DNA of 64,000 nt from PALSA-270 sp963770245 (GTDB taxonomy: Bacteria > Acidobacteriota > Terriglobia > Terriglobales > Acidobacteriaceae): positions 558,001-622,000 of the forward strand of contig CAVYOX010000010.1 of assembly GCA_963770245.1 (NCBI GenBank), read 5' to 3'. Shown one piece after another: positions 25,234 through 35,639 of this stretch; positions within the stretch are counted from its first letter, which is position 1; the number at the start of each line of letters is the position of its first letter. The notes beneath the pieces are model-generated. The model worked only from the letters and a program-made list of their open reading frames with translations. It was not told the DNA's origin and made no database searches. A program made the translations under genes and the position numbers.

Positions 25234-26331
25234 ATGCCCGCCGCTCGCTCCATCCGCCTGACTGCGACCGTCAAGGCCGGAGGGTGTGCCTCGAAGCTCA
25301 GCCCCGCGGTGCTCGACCGAGTTCTTGGAAAGCTGCCTCGGCAGAACGATCCGAACGTTCTCGTGGGCTTCGATCACGCCGACGATGCCGGCGTCTACCA
25401 AATCGGCCCGGGCCAGGCGCTCGTGCAAACCGTGGATTTTTTCACCCCCATGGTCGACGATCCTTATACCTTCGGCCAGGTCGCCGCCACCAATGCCTTG
25501 AGCGACGTCTATGCCATGGGCGGCCGCCCGATTACCGCTCTGGCCCACCTGTGCTTCCCGGCGCAGGGCGATCTGGAGGTTCTCGAACAAATCCTGTCCG
25601 GCGGCCTGGCCAAGATGCTCGAAGCCGGGTGCGCTGTGATCGGCGGCCACAGCGTCCGCGATGAGGAAACCAAGTTCGGTTACTCCGTGACCGGCCTCAT
25701 CGACTCCGATCGGGTCATCCGCAACGCAGGCGCGCTCCCCGGCGACCGTCTGCTGTTCACCAAAGCCCTCGGCACGGGTGTGATCACGACCGCTATTAAG
25801 AAAGGCGCGGCCCAACCATCCTGGATCGAGGGCGCCATCGGCAGCATGACGACGCTGAATAAAACCGCCGCGGAAGTAATCACCGGGCCTCGGGTGGGGG
25901 GCTCAGCCGGTGGCCAGCGGCCGGCGGCGAACCAGGGTTTTTCCGTCCATGCCATGACCGACGTGACCGGGTTTGGCATGATTGCCCACGCCCGCGAGAT
26001 GGCGCTCGCCTCCAAGGTCTCAATCCGCCTGCACGCCGGGCAGATTCCCCTGCTGGAAGGCGCTCTCGAGTGTGTTCGCCTGGGCCACATCCCCGGCGGA
26101 CTCACCTCGAATCGGGAATTCGCCGAATGTGTGGTGGGATACGAGGACGGAATCAGCGAAGAGACGAAGACGATGCTGTTCGACCCGCAGACGGCCGGCG
26201 GTCTGCTCATCTCGGTCGCGCCCGAGCATGCGGATGAACTTGCGGGTGCTCTCCGCGCCGTCCACGTACCGGCGGTCGAGATCGGCGAAGTTTTGCCGCC
26301 GGCCCGGCCTCTCATCGCAATCGTGGACTGA
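25234..26331 (+). CDS. selD: Selenide, water dikinase (selenophosphate synthetase)
   Basis: Makes selenophosphate from selenide and ATP, the selenium donor for Sec-tRNA. It has the N-terminal active-site loop VKAGGCASKLSP with Cys (many SelD proteins have Sec here) and the conserved Lys. It also shows DDAGVYQI, QTVDFFTPMVDDPYTFGQVAATNALSDVYAMGG and GHSVRDEETKFGYSVTG. The ATG at 25234 is preferred over ATG 25210, whose AAGGAGG is only 2 bases away, because of the TACAAT box. A Gly/Arg-rich insertion (GPRVGGSAGGQRPAANQ) interrupts the domain near 25890-25935. Its presence fits the UGA-containing formate dehydrogenase at 58 kb. selA, selB and selC are not in the window. Confidence 0.96.
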   Translation: MPAARSIRLTATVKAGGCASKLSPAVLDRVLGKLPRQNDPNVLVGFDHADDAGVYQIGPGQALVQTVDFFTPMVDDPYTFGQVAATNALSDVYAMGGRPITALAHLCFPAQGDLEVLEQILSGGLAKMLEAGCAVIGGHSVRDEETKFGYSVTGLIDSDRVIRNAGALPGDRLLFTKALGTGVITTAIKKGAAQPSWIEGAIGSMTTLNKTAAEVITGPRVGGSAGGQRPAANQGFSVHAMTDVTGFGMIAHAREMALASKVSIRLHAGQIPLLEGALECVRLGHIPGGLTSNREFAECVVGYEDGISEETKTMLFDPQTAGGLLISVAPEHADELAGALRAVHVPAVEIGEVLPPARPLIAIVD

Positions 26332-26406
26332 ACGTCCGGGCTGGCGGTCGGAAGCGGCGGCCATCCGCCAAGCTCGGGCCGAATCGACTGCTGTGGAGGA
26401 TTCATC

Positions 26407-27396
<990 letters not shown>

Positions 27397-27459
27397 CCGC
27401 CGCTCCGATCGCGGGCGGGATGGCCGGTTGGATGGTGAAAAGACTCTTGCCTAGAACAA

Positions 27460-27487
27460 CGGGGCGGCCCTCAAAAAGGCCGCCCCG
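27460..27487. terminator. Bidirectional hairpin between the aldo/keto reductase gene and ftsH
   Basis: A perfect 10-bp stem (CGGGGCGGCC...GGCCGCCCCG) with an 8-base loop containing AAAAA, located between convergent genes. There is no long T-run on either side, so termination strength is uncertain. Confidence 0.7.
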
Positions 27488-27517
27488 CTTGGACCAACAA
27501 CTGAAGTTATATTGGTT

Positions 27518-29428
27518 CTACGCGGGTGCCGGCCGTTCTCCGCCCTTGGCAATCCCCGGGCGTCCGGGTTCGGGCTTCAGTACCTGCTGCACGCCATCGT
27601 CTGACTTCGGAGGAGGAACGATCTTCGGCAGCTCCTTGCCTTCGATGATCATCTTGATCTCGTTGGCGTCGAGCACTTCCCGTTCGAGCAAAGCCAGAGC
27701 GATCCTCACCAGGGTTTCGCCATTTTCGGCCAGAATGCCCTTGGCCGTGTTGTACCCCTGGCCTACCAGCCGCCGGACCTCTTCGTCGATCTTGATGGCG
27801 GTAGCTTCGCTGTAATCGCGATGCTGCGCGATCTCACGGCCCAGGAAAATCTGCTCTTCTTTCTTGCCGAAGGTCAGCGGACCAAGGTCGCTCATGCCGA
27901 ACTCGCAGACCATTTTGCGCGCCATGTCGGTGGCTCGCTCGATGTCGTTGCCGGCGCCGGTGCTCATCTGGTTCAGGAACATTTCCTCGGCGATGCGCCC
28001 GCCCATCATGATGGCGATCTCGGTTTCCAGATACTGCTTGGTGTAGTTGTGTTTGTCGTCGATCGGCAATTGCATGGTGACGCCGAGCGCCATCCCGCGC
28101 GGGATAATCGTCACTTTGTGCAGCGGATCGGAATTCGGCAGCTTGGCCGCCACCAGCGCGTGCCCCGCCTCGTGGTAGGCCGTCACCTTCTTCTCTTCTT
28201 CGGAGAGAATCAGCGACTTGCGCTCGACACCCATCAGGACCTTGTCTTTGGCCAGCTCGAAGTCGTACATGAGCACGGCTTTGCGATTCTGCCGCGCCGC
28301 GCTCAAAGCTGCTTCATTGACCATGTTGGCCAAATCCGCGCCCGAGAAGCCGGGGGTTCCGCGCGCCAGCACCGACAGATCGACGTCGTCCGACAAAGGG
28401 ATCTTGCGGGTATGCACCCGCAGGATTTCCTCGCGTCCGCGCACATCCGGCCGGTTCACGACCACGCGCCGGTCAAAGCGCCCCGGACGCAGCAGGGCCG
28501 GATCGAGGACGTCGGGCCGGTTGGTCGCGGCCATCAGAATGACCCCTTCGTTCGATTCGAACCCGTCCATCTCAACCAGAAGTTGGTTCAGAGTCTGCTC
28601 GCGCTCGTCGTGCCCGCCGCCGAGACCCGCGCCCCGGTGGCGTCCCACGGCGTCAATCTCGTCGATAAAGATGATGCAGGGGGCGTTTTTCTTGCCCTGC
28701 TCAAACAGGTCGCGCACCCGGCTGGCGCCCACACCCACAAACATTTCCACGAAGTCGGAACCGGAAATCGAGAAGAATGGAACGTTGGCTTCGCCGGCCA
28801 CCGCCCGAGCCAGCAAGGTCTTGCCGGTGCCCGGGGGCCCGACCAGCAGGACGCCCTTCGGAATCCTTCCACCGAGCTTCTGGAACTTCTGCGCCTCGCG
28901 CAGAAACTCGATAATCTCCTTCAGCTCTTCTTTCGCCTCTTCTACTCCGGCCACGTCCTTGAACGTGACTTTTTTCTGTTGCATGGAGAGCAGGCGCGCC
29001 CGGCTCTTGCCGAACGACAAAGCCTTATTGCCGCCGGTTTGCATTTGCCGGATCATGAAGAACCACAGTGCTCCGAGCAAGATCAGCGGAGCCCAGGTTC
29101 CGAGCAACTGGATGGTCCAGCTCCCGTTGCTATTGTCGCGAATGGTGATGTTAACGCCCTTGTCGCGCAGCGTCTTGATCATGTCCGGATAGTTCGGGGA
29201 GACGGTCGTATGGAACGTCGAATTATCGTTGCGGTACTTGCCGTGTACCTCGATGCCGGTAATCGTGACTTCCTTGACGTTCCCCTGATCCACATCCGTC
29301 ATAAATTGCGAGAAGTCTGGTTCCTTCTCTTTGGGCCCGGCATTACCCGCTTTTACCACCTGCCACAGCAGGAAGGCGGAAAACAAGATGACCAGCCAGA
29401 AAATCACGGTCTTCACTGTAGAATTCAC
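27518..29428 (-). CDS. ftsH: ATP-dependent zinc metalloprotease FtsH
   Basis: Hexameric membrane-anchored AAA+ protease for membrane-protein quality control. There are two N-terminal membrane helices (VKTVIFWLVILFSAFLLWQVV and LLGTWAPLILLGALWFFMI) around a periplasmic domain. Further on are Walker A GPPGTGKTLLA, Walker B IIFIDEIDAVG, the second region of homology (ATNRPDVLDPALLRPGRFDR) and the zinc site HEAGH. The GTG start at 29428 is supported by AGGAG 7 bases upstream. The frame could extend 16 codons further but would add non-conserved residues. It is last of the tilS-hpt-ftsH trio. Confidence 0.97.
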   Translation of the reverse strand: MNSTVKTVIFWLVILFSAFLLWQVVKAGNAGPKEKEPDFSQFMTDVDQGNVKEVTITGIEVHGKYRNDNSTFHTTVSPNYPDMIKTLRDKGVNITIRDNSNGSWTIQLLGTWAPLILLGALWFFMIRQMQTGGNKALSFGKSRARLLSMQQKKVTFKDVAGVEEAKEELKEIIEFLREAQKFQKLGGRIPKGVLLVGPPGTGKTLLARAVAGEANVPFFSISGSDFVEMFVGVGASRVRDLFEQGKKNAPCIIFIDEIDAVGRHRGAGLGGGHDEREQTLNQLLVEMDGFESNEGVILMAATNRPDVLDPALLRPGRFDRRVVVNRPDVRGREEILRVHTRKIPLSDDVDLSVLARGTPGFSGADLANMVNEAALSAARQNRKAVLMYDFELAKDKVLMGVERKSLILSEEEKKVTAYHEAGHALVAAKLPNSDPLHKVTIIPRGMALGVTMQLPIDDKHNYTKQYLETEIAIMMGGRIAEEMFLNQMSTGAGNDIERATDMARKMVCEFGMSDLGPLTFGKKEEQIFLGREIAQHRDYSEATAIKIDEEVRRLVGQGYNTAKGILAENGETLVRIALALLEREVLDANEIKMIIEGKELPKIVPPPKSDDGVQQVLKPEPGRPGIAKGGERPAPA

Positions 29429-29612
29429 CGAAAGGCTCCTAAGAAACTGCGCCCTAGCTTGCGATCCGCTGGGCAAACCGGTCTAATCCGAACTACGTAT
29501 TGGATGTCGCGCACCAACCTTTGGATCGACGAAATCCGCAATCTACTTATTCTAACCGTTCTCGGGAAGAAAAGGACGGAGTTCTTCCCGTGACCTAAGT
29601 CACGATTGGGCT

Positions 29613-30122
29613 TCAGCTTGCAACCGCCACGTAGGGCAGGTTTCGATTGGTCTGCTCCGCCGACGCCAAGCCATAGCCTACTACGAAGGGCTCCTGCACC
29701 AGGAACCCGAAATAGTCCGGCTGCAGCTGGACCCGGCGCGCCACTTGCCGGTCGAGCAGCGCTGCCACCTTCACCGAAGCCGCCCTTCGCGACCGCAAAT
29801 CGCTCATCAAGAAATCCGTCGTCACCCCCGAGTGCACCAAGCCTTCGAGCAACAACACGTGCTGCCCGCTGATATCCGGCCCGTGACTGAAAAATATCTC
29901 GAGGACCTCGCCCGGACGGTATTGCGGCTTCACGAACTGGCAGATCAGCGGGATGTCAAGCGTCCGCACCAGGTCGGCGGTAAACACGAAGGCATTTTCG
30001 AGCACCGCCAGAATATGGATCGTCTGCCCGCGGTAGTCATCAGAAATCTGACGGCCCATTTCCCGCACCCGCTTCTGGATCTGCTCCGCCGGGATCAAGG
30101 TTCGCAATTCGGTAGGGGACAT
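29613..30122 (-). CDS. hpt: Hypoxanthine phosphoribosyltransferase-like protein with altered PRPP loop
   Basis: 169 residues in the classical hpt slot between tilS and ftsH. Overall match to HPRT: IPAEQIQKRVREMGRQISDDYRGQTIHILAVLENAFVFTADL at the N-terminus and DYFGFLVQEPFVVGYGLASAEQTNRNLPYVAV at the end. The PRPP-binding motif, normally (V/I)EDIVDTGxT, here reads LEGLVHSGVT. Glu is kept, but both Asp residues, including the usual catalytic base, are replaced (Gly and His). Activity may be changed or lost. A GGAAGAG ribosome site precedes the ATG. It lies 22 bases after tilS. Confidence 0.85.
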   Translation of the reverse strand: MSPTELRTLIPAEQIQKRVREMGRQISDDYRGQTIHILAVLENAFVFTADLVRTLDIPLICQFVKPQYRPGEVLEIFFSHGPDISGQHVLLLEGLVHSGVTTDFLMSDLRSRRAASVKVAALLDRQVARRVQLQPDYFGFLVQEPFVVGYGLASAEQTNRNLPYVAVAS

Positions 30123-30144
30123 CGCCGCGATCTCTTCCTTACTT

Positions 30145-31611
30145 TTACGCTTCGCTTTCGCGGATCACCAATGCCGCTTGGCCGTCGTCCCGCGGACGCA
30201 ACCGCTCGGATGCCGGAAAGCCGCGCACCCAAACGATCTCCTCCTGGCTCACCCCTTGGCTCACCACCACCGGCCACAGCTTCCGTTCCGCGCCACTCAA
30301 GTGCCGCTGCTCGAGCAACTCCTTGATCTTCCGGGGAGCTTTTGTGTGTGCCGGCCAGAACCTGTCTCCGGCACGCCAGTTCCGCACCCGCAAATCGTTT
30401 GACACCAAAGCCGCGTCCAGCAGGTGGTCGGGATTATACCCCGCACCGGCGCCGGCCGGGACGCGCACCGCCTCGAGCCACATGCCGGCCTCCGGAACGA
30501 GAATCCTGCCCGGAAGCGGAAGGCGATATTCATAGTCCGGGGCCTGCGGATTGATCTCCGCGCGCTCCAATCGCAACCCCTGCTGGTTTCGCGATGCCAC
30601 CCAGCCATCCGGCAAATTTGCCGCCGTCACGCTTCCCGCGCCTACCGCAAGGATCTCTTCTACTTGCCGGAACTCAAGCCGTAGGCCGAGAGATTCCGCC
30701 GCCGCCCGCACCACCCGCCGCTCTATCGCCAGAGGCAAGGCCATGAGCTCCTCGAGCCGAAGCGTAATGCCGGCCTGGGGCGGGCTGGCGCTCGCCGCCC
30801 GCTCCGAGACCTGCGGCAAAACCCGCGCCACTTCCTGCTTCCAGTACTTTTCCTCCGCCCGCGCCAGGTCCGCGGTTTCGGCCAGCGCTTCCCGAACCGC
30901 GGGATTCAAATGGCGTTCGAGGCGGGGCAAAATGCCGTGCCGCACTCGATTTCGCCCATGCCGCAGGTCGCGATTGCTCGAGTCTTCCCGCCAATCCTGC
31001 GCCATGGCTTTTAGATAGGCCTCGAGATCTCTCCGCCGAGTCCCGAGCAGCGGCCGGATGATCGAAGCTTCTCGCGGACCGCGGACGTCGGAACGCGACC
31101 TGCTTTTTTCCGGGGACCGAGATCCAGTCACCGGCAGCTCAGGATAAATTCCCGCCAACCCGCGCGTTCCCGCCCCTCGTACCAGTCGCAGCAGGACCGT
31201 TTCCGCCTGATCGTCGAGAGTATGTGCGGTAGCAATCCGGTCGAGGGGCGATTCTCGCAGCAGGCGCCGGAAATAGGTGTAACGCATCTCCCGCGCCGCC
31301 GTCTCCACACTCAGGTGTTTCTCGGCCGCGTAGGTTGCCACCTCTCCGCTCGCCGAGTGCAGCTCGAGCGAGTGCCGCACGGCCAGATCCGCCACGAATC
31401 GCTCGTCGGCGTCTGATTCTGCGCCCCGCAGTTGGTGATTGAAATGAACCACGGCAAGAACCGCTCCGAGCTCCCGTCGTAACCTGAGCAGCAGCCGCAG
31501 CAATGCAACCGAGTCCGCGCCGCCCGACACTGCCAGGCCCACGCGGTCCCCCGCCTGCAGAAGCTTGTGCTTCCGGATGTAGTCCAGAACCGCCTGCTCC
31601 ACCGCTTGCAC
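30145..31611 (-). CDS. tilS: tRNA(Ile)-lysidine synthase
   Basis: Converts C34 of tRNA-Ile(CAU) to lysidine using ATP and lysine. The 488-residue protein has the PP-loop SGGADSVALLRLL near residue 30, the HFNHQLRGAESDADERFV region, TAHTLDDQAETVLLRLVRGAGTRGL, and the C-terminal TilS domain (NDLRVRNWRAGDRFWPAHTKAPRKIKELL). A Ser/Arg-rich insertion (SRSPEKSRSRSDVRGPREAS) occurs after GIYPELPVTG. The start is GTG 31611, with a TAGTAT box 6 bases upstream and no ribosome site. It is first gene of tilS-hpt-ftsH. Confidence 0.95.
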   Translation of the reverse strand: MQAVEQAVLDYIRKHKLLQAGDRVGLAVSGGADSVALLRLLLRLRRELGAVLAVVHFNHQLRGAESDADERFVADLAVRHSLELHSASGEVATYAAEKHLSVETAAREMRYTYFRRLLRESPLDRIATAHTLDDQAETVLLRLVRGAGTRGLAGIYPELPVTGSRSPEKSRSRSDVRGPREASIIRPLLGTRRRDLEAYLKAMAQDWREDSSNRDLRHGRNRVRHGILPRLERHLNPAVREALAETADLARAEEKYWKQEVARVLPQVSERAASASPPQAGITLRLEELMALPLAIERRVVRAAAESLGLRLEFRQVEEILAVGAGSVTAANLPDGWVASRNQQGLRLERAEINPQAPDYEYRLPLPGRILVPEAGMWLEAVRVPAGAGAGYNPDHLLDAALVSNDLRVRNWRAGDRFWPAHTKAPRKIKELLEQRHLSGAERKLWPVVVSQGVSQEEIVWVRGFPASERLRPRDDGQAALVIRESEA

Positions 31612-31938
31612 CGCTCCATACTACAACCACGATCGCCTGCGTCAGCTTTGGAGAAACTTCCACCCTGTGGCGCCGTCCGCTGAATCGCCAGGAATACGAT
31701 CTCTAGAATTTCGACCTGGGTCAAGAGGATCGGGATCAAGAGGATCGATAAAGAATAGGATCGACGAAGACAATCGAAATGAAGTCTGGTCGGGATGAAG
31801 GCCAAGCGGCGTCTCCGCTCCCTGGGGCCGGCGAGCGCAACTCGGACTGCGGAACATTCCGCGGAACACGAAGAGCCAATGATGGCTTCGAATCACTGGC
31901 CCCGAATTCCTCTGAGCTGCAATGGGGGAGACGTTCGG
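31612..31938. other. Gene-free interval with a short tandem repeat
   Basis: No credible gene between tilS and the CADD-like gene. A near-perfect 15-base tandem repeat (GGTCAAGAGGATCGG/GATCAAGAGGATCGA) lies at about 31728-31757, followed by a third partial copy (AGAATAGGATCGA). Confidence 0.5.
31618..31623 (-). promoter_or_regulatory. -10-like box 6 bases before tilS start
   Basis: TAGTAT on the minus strand, 6 bases before the GTG start of tilS; leaderless candidate. Confidence 0.5.
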
Positions 31939-32643
31939 CTAGGCCGCCGCCTTGGCCCTGCGCCGCGATTCGATCCCATCGAGCGCATGCCATAACGCCT
32001 GGGCGGCACTCGCGCCCGCCGCCAAGGCCCTCTCCGCTCGCTCCGGATGCGCCTCGAGCCCTTGGCGCAGCTGCTGCCTCCAGACCTGGGAGTGGTACAC
32101 ATCGGCCGTGGTGTGCAGGGCGAAATAAGCGCAGGCCTTTTCGCTCACCGCATAGATCTCACGCAGCCCGCGCGCCTTCGCGGTCGCTACCCTCGGCACC
32201 TGCGATTCATAGGCATAAAAGGCCGCGAGCGCCTCTTCCGGAGTGCCTTCACTAGCCACGGCGTGAAAGAAGCCGATCAATTCCGCCACTTCGGGCGGCG
32301 GGAGGTGGCCGTAGATTTCGCGCCCGGCTCCCATGCCTTCGGCGAAATCCAGCCAAAGCTCCGCGTGCTCGACCGCCATCGGGCCGGCTCCCTCGTCCCA
32401 GCCTTTCTCCTCACAGAGATTCGCGAGCACCGCCCGGCGCAGCTCGCCTTCATCCAGGCGAATGCCGAGCTCTGCCAGATAGGTGGGGAAGGCCTCTACG
32501 TGGTGGTAATAGTCGCGCGCATAGTCGCCCAGATCCTCGCGCGTGAGTTCGCCTGCGCTCCACGCCTTATAAAACGGATGGCAGAGCAGGTCATGGGTCC
32601 GAATCCGCGCCTCCAGCTGCTCAAAGAATTGCTGTGTGGTCAA
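31939..32643 (-). CDS. CADD-like di-metal oxygenase (TenA/PqqC fold, folate pABA family)
   Basis: 234 residues, all-helical. The sequence LCHPFYKAWSAGELTREDLGDYARDYYHHVEAFPTYLAELG and the ligand set E...H (CEEKGWDEG...VEHAELW), E (YAYESQVPR) and H-x3-D-x2-H (LHTTADVYHSQVW) match the Chlamydia CADD family. CADD makes p-aminobenzoate for folate by sacrificing one of its own tyrosines. A TTG start at 32643 is used because GAGGAGA lies 8 bases upstream; upstream sequence is not conserved. No folate genes are nearby. The family call is firm; the pABA role is inference. Confidence 0.85.
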   Translation of the reverse strand: MTTQQFFEQLEARIRTHDLLCHPFYKAWSAGELTREDLGDYARDYYHHVEAFPTYLAELGIRLDEGELRRAVLANLCEEKGWDEGAGPMAVEHAELWLDFAEGMGAGREIYGHLPPPEVAELIGFFHAVASEGTPEEALAAFYAYESQVPRVATAKARGLREIYAVSEKACAYFALHTTADVYHSQVWRQQLRQGLEAHPERAERALAAGASAAQALWHALDGIESRRRAKAAA

Positions 32644-32859
32644 AGCGGTGTCTCCTCTCGGGGAACACTCACTATAGTAAGGTGGATCCCCGGGTGGCAA
32701 GTGATGCTCCCAAGGCCCTTCTGCCGGCACCTATCGGCTTCCACCTGCGCTCGATGGGGAGGTCACGCCACCCCAACCCGCATCCCGGACCGAAATCGCC
32801 GCCGAATCAGGAGCCGTAACTTGTTAGAATGAAAGACTGTTTTCAGGGCTTAATCTGGG

Positions 32860-34953
32860 ATGCCGTTCACCGAACAATTCGATGTCGTCGTAGTCGGGGC
32901 CGGCCACGCCGGCTGCGAGGCCGCCATGGCCTCGGCCCGGATGGGTCTCAAGACCGCTCTCTATACGCTCAACGTAGATCTCATCGCGCAAATGTCCTGC
33001 AACCCGGCCATCGGCGGCATCGCGAAAGGCCATTTGGTCCGTGAGGTGGATGCCCTCGGCGGCATCATGGGCGAGGTGACCGACGCCGTCGGCATTCAGT
33101 TCCGCCTGCTGAATACCTCCCGCGGTCCCGCGGTCTGGTCCCCTCGCGCCCAGTGCGACAAGCAAGCCTACCGCCTGAAGATGCGTGAGATCCTCGAGTC
33201 GCAGCCGAATCTGAAAATCAAGCAAGCGGAAGTGGTCGATGTGCTGGTCGAGGCCCCCGATCCCCGGGCGGCGGATGCAAGCTCGCGATCGATTGAAAAC
33301 CGCGAGCGCCGCAGGCTTCGGGGTATCAAGCTCCGCGACGGCCGTTCGGTCGAGGCGCAAGCGGTCATCATTACCACTGGCACTTTCCTCAATGGCCTCA
33401 TCCATTGTGGCGAGCAACAATACCCCGCCGGCCGTTCCGGGGAACCCGCGGCTGTCCTGCTGGGCGAAGCCCTGAAGCAGCTGGGCTTGCGCCACTGCCG
33501 CCTCAAGACCGGCACGCCTCCGCGTCTCGACGGCCGTACCATCGACTGGTCACGCTTCGAGCTGCAACCCGGCGACCCCGATCCCACCCCCTTCAGCTTT
33601 CGCACCCGGCGGGTGGCCCACCATGACTCGCAGGTCCCCTGCTACATCGCCTGGACCACGGCGGAAACCCAGCGCATCATCCGTGAGAATGTCCATCGTT
33701 CCCCCATGTACAGCGGCCAGATCAAGTCCATCGGCCCGCGCTACTGCCCTTCGATCGAGGACAAAATCGTCAAGTTCCCCGACAAGATCATCCACCAGCT
33801 TTTCCTCGAACCCGAGGGTCTGAACACGCACGAAGTCTATGTCAACGGCATGAGCACGTCGCTGCCGGTCGAAGTGCAAGTGGCCATCTTGCAGTCCATT
33901 CCCGGACTCGAGTCGGCCGAGATGCTGCGCCCCGGATACGCCATCGAGTACGACTCGATCGACCCGACCGAACTCGAGCGCACCCTCGAAACCAAGAAAA
34001 TCGCGCGCCTCTACCTGGCCGGGCAAATCAACGGGACCAGCGGCTACGAAGAAGCCGCCTGCCAGGGCCTGATGGCCGGCATCAATGCCTCGCTCGGAGT
34101 CAAGCAAGAGCCCCCGCTGGTGCTCGACCGCACCGAAGCCTACACCGCCATCCTCATCGACGACCTCATCTCGAAGGGCACCAACGAACCGTACCGTATG
34201 TTTACCTCGCGTGCCGAATTCCGCCTGCACCTGCGCATCGACAATGCCGACCGCCGACTGACTCCCCACGGCCGCCGCGTCGGCTTGATCTCGGACCTCG
34301 CCTGGCACGATCACCTGGCCAAGCAAGAGCGCCTGGAGTCGCTGAAGCAATGGCTCGAAAAAACCAAGCTCAGTTCCGCGATGCTCGAAACCATGCGGCC
34401 AGCCTCTGCCGCAACCGCGGGGCCAGCCGATTCGCCTGTCCCCGCTGAAGGCAGTGAGGCGGCGGCCCTTCGTCCCGGGCCGGCCGCGACCGACCTCTCC
34501 TCCGCCCTCGGCCAGTCACTCGCGCAACTGCTCCGGCGACCTGAAATCTCGATCGAACTCTTGCTGCCTTGTCTCGGCGAGGGGGCCGCGAGTTTTTTGG
34601 CCCGCGACGAAATGGAGCGAACGCCGCCCGCGTCGAAGGCCAGTATTTCCTCCGCGCTGCGCAACGAACTGAAGTCCGTCGAAACGGAAATAAAATACGC
34701 CGGCTACCTGCAGCAGCAGCAAAAAGCCATCGACCGCATGAAGAAGGCGGAACAACGCTCGATCCCGGACTGGTTTGACTATCGTTCGGTCAGCGGCCTC
34801 TCCCGCGAGATGCAAGAAAAACTCGTGAAAGTCCGCCCCCGCACCCTCGCGCAGGCTTCGAATATCCCCGGGGTCACGCCGGCCGCGGTCTCGCTGGTGA
34901 ACGTGTTCATCGAAATCCAGGCCCGCCGCCGCGAGCAGGCGCTCACTCTCTAA
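32860..34953 (+). CDS. mnmG: tRNA uridine 5-carboxymethylaminomethyl modification enzyme MnmG
   Basis: FAD-binding partner of MnmE for wobble-uridine modification. It has FAD motif VVVGAGHAGCEAAMASARMG, the Cys-containing segment MSCNPAIGGIAKGHLVREVDALGG, GTFLNGLIHCG, and the C-terminal helical domain that binds MnmE (EIKYAGYLQQQQKAIDRMKKAE...IPDWFDY...SREMQEKL). At 697 residues it is longer than the usual 620-640. The excess lies in Ala/Pro/Ser-rich insertions near residues 510-550 and 575-600. The ATG is 30 bases after a TAGAAT box (32825-32830). There is no ribosome site, but a short leader is likely. Confidence 0.97.
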   Translation: MPFTEQFDVVVVGAGHAGCEAAMASARMGLKTALYTLNVDLIAQMSCNPAIGGIAKGHLVREVDALGGIMGEVTDAVGIQFRLLNTSRGPAVWSPRAQCDKQAYRLKMREILESQPNLKIKQAEVVDVLVEAPDPRAADASSRSIENRERRRLRGIKLRDGRSVEAQAVIITTGTFLNGLIHCGEQQYPAGRSGEPAAVLLGEALKQLGLRHCRLKTGTPPRLDGRTIDWSRFELQPGDPDPTPFSFRTRRVAHHDSQVPCYIAWTTAETQRIIRENVHRSPMYSGQIKSIGPRYCPSIEDKIVKFPDKIIHQLFLEPEGLNTHEVYVNGMSTSLPVEVQVAILQSIPGLESAEMLRPGYAIEYDSIDPTELERTLETKKIARLYLAGQINGTSGYEEAACQGLMAGINASLGVKQEPPLVLDRTEAYTAILIDDLISKGTNEPYRMFTSRAEFRLHLRIDNADRRLTPHGRRVGLISDLAWHDHLAKQERLESLKQWLEKTKLSSAMLETMRPASAATAGPADSPVPAEGSEAAALRPGPAATDLSSALGQSLAQLLRRPEISIELLLPCLGEGAASFLARDEMERTPPASKASISSALRNELKSVETEIKYAGYLQQQQKAIDRMKKAEQRSIPDWFDYRSVSGLSREMQEKLVKVRPRTLAQASNIPGVTPAAVSLVNVFIEIQARRREQALTL

Positions 34954-35015
34954 CCGCGGCGGCTTAGCATGGAGAGAGGGATAGCTCGGTCGGCCAGCTG
35001 AGTTTTGCTTGCGCC

Positions 35016-35501
35016 ATGATTTCCTACGCCATTCTCGCGAGCCCGATCGGTGAGCTCACGCTGGCTGCAGACGATGCCGGCCTGCACTCGATCCGGTTCG
35101 CCAAACAGAAGCGTCCGGCTCAGTCGGATCCGGGTTGGCGCCAGGATTCCGCGCTTCTTGAAGAACCCATCCGCCAGTTGCTGGCTTACTTCGCGGGCGA
35201 ACTCGAGGCCTTTGACCTTCCGCTCGCTCCCCTGGGCACGCTCTTCCAACGAAAAGTCTGGCAACTGTTATGCGAGATTCCCTATGGAGAAACCATCTCC
35301 TACGGCGAACTCGCCCGCCGGGTTGGCAATCCCAACGCCTCCCGCGCCGTTGGCCTGGCCAACGGATCAAACCCCATCCCCATTGTCATCCCCTGCCATC
35401 GTGTGATCGGCAGCAATGGCAAACTTACCGGCTATGGCGGAGGGCTCCCCCTCAAGGAGAAGCTGCTCAGCCTCGAACGACGCCAGCTCCGCCTGCTCTG
35501 A
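35016..35501 (+). CDS. ogt: Methylated-DNA-protein-cysteine methyltransferase
   Basis: Suicide repair enzyme that takes the alkyl group from O6-alkylguanine. At 161 residues it has the Ogt form: an N-terminal domain, then GTLFQRKVWQLLCEIPYGETISYGELARRVGNPNASRAVG, the active-site PCHRVIGSNG and the C-terminal GYGGGLPLKEKLLSLE. It begins 62 bases after mnmG on the same strand, without a clear ribosome site. Confidence 0.95.
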   Translation: MISYAILASPIGELTLAADDAGLHSIRFAKQKRPAQSDPGWRQDSALLEEPIRQLLAYFAGELEAFDLPLAPLGTLFQRKVWQLLCEIPYGETISYGELARRVGNPNASRAVGLANGSNPIPIVIPCHRVIGSNGKLTGYGGGLPLKEKLLSLERRQLRLL

Positions 35502-35639
35502 GACCGGGCGCAGGCCAATCCAGCATCCTTGGATGTCTGCTGCGGCGCGATTTCCGGGTTCAGAACAGGCCCCTCGCGTCCTGGCGCCGCCTTCGGTTAC
35601 CATAGGACGCAGCAGGATTCCGACGTTTCGCATCCAACC

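Noticed and set aside
31850..31872. GGAACATTCCGCGGAACAC palindrome
   Set aside because: Arm spacing does not fit the parS-like pattern; isolated, no second copy nearby.
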